DNA of 64,000 nucleotides from Corynebacterium amycolatum. Its GTDB lineage: Bacteria > Actinomycetota > Actinomycetes > Mycobacteriales > Mycobacteriaceae. Where the stretch lies: the NCBI RefSeq assembly GCF_016889425.1, contig NZ_CP069513.1, positions 372,001-436,000 on the forward strand, in the 5' to 3' direction. The notes under the pieces were generated by a model. That model saw only the letters and a program-made list of their open reading frames with translations, was not told where the DNA came from and made no database searches. The position numbers and the translations under genes are program-made. This document shows positions 63,921-64,000 of the stretch, piece after piece; within the stretch, counting starts at the first letter, position 1, and the number at the start of each line of letters is the position of its first letter.

Positions 63921-64000
63921 ATGGACGTCACTCCTATCGTTGAGGTTCTGGAAGCAATGCCTTCCGGCCCGACCGTCAACGTCACCTTCGAGATTAACCC
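63921..64000 (+). CDS. Second small protein of the same type, cut by window edge
   Basis: 26 residues visible: MDVTPIVEVLEAMPSGPTVN, then VTFEIN. AAAGGA stands nine bases before the ATG. The pattern I-x2-[IV]-LEA-[LM]-P followed by TV and FE parallels the start of the protein at 63482, suggesting a tandem paralogue. The right end is outside the window. Confidence 0.7.
   Translation, partial: MDVTPIVEVLEAMPSGPTVNVTFEIN

Overview
The window is a chromosomal segment of a high-GC actinobacterium, most likely a Corynebacterium. Evidence: a GlxR-type cAMP receptor of 227 residues, a membrane adenylate cyclase, a WhcA/WhiB4 protein beside a PonA2-type penicillin-binding protein, a six-gene Mrp antiporter, a lysine-tailed topoisomerase I, and corynebacterial IS1249/IS481 elements. 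Recalled from memory and not searched, the gene order follows the Mycobacterium tuberculosis Rv3630-Rv3683 stretch closely (flippase-like protein, GT2, DUF2304, galE ... holB, cyclase, topA, csp, helicase, tad, ssd, HAD ... marP, nth, crp, ponA2). The species cannot be fixed from the window.

Layout. 1-2.4 kb: two peptidases. 2.4-7.9 kb: envelope polysaccharide genes (flippase-like protein, two GT2 enzymes, DUF2304), a DsbA-like protein and galE. 8-16 kb: two MFS carriers around a 750-base spacer, an acyl-CoA oxidase/dehydrogenase, a lipoprotein amidase and a lipase-like hydrolase. 16-25 kb: tRNA-Thr with a DUF3644 remnant downstream, holB, cyclase cyaB, a DUF2975/HTH pair with three tandem palindromic sites, a DUF418 protein and topA. 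25.7-33.9 kb: cspA, an MrfA-like helicase and a compact tad pilus operon running ssd-tadA-tadB-tadC-DUF4244-tadE-tadE2.

The main accessory region is 34.0-39.74 kb. IS1249 ends and a decayed IS1249 transposase enclose a 3.7-kb IS481-family transposon with ~50-base inverted termini. It carries a LysR regulator, an EamA exporter and an NAD(P)-binding protein in addition to its transposase. An AT-rich phospholipase A2-like gene and a membrane protein gene follow. The block appears to split one copy of an intergenic repeat whose intact copies lie at 25.3 and 56.2 kb, so the ancestral junction was probably ssd-repeat-HAD hydrolase.

40-56 kb returns to conserved order: HAD phosphatase, a degenerate Fic-like protein, holin-like membrane protein, epoxide hydrolase-like protein, marP-Nudix-TlpA-nth, glxR, MBL/RidA/DUF4177/whcA, ponA2-type PBP, YqeY, metallophosphoesterase and tRNA-Pro. 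56.5-62.9 kb is mrpACDEFG. The window ends with two tandem small ORFs; the first is complete and very acidic, looks highly expressed and is not recognised. Functionally the segment joins envelope construction and remodelling, cAMP signalling (cyaB with glxR) and ion/pH homeostasis (mrp, marP).
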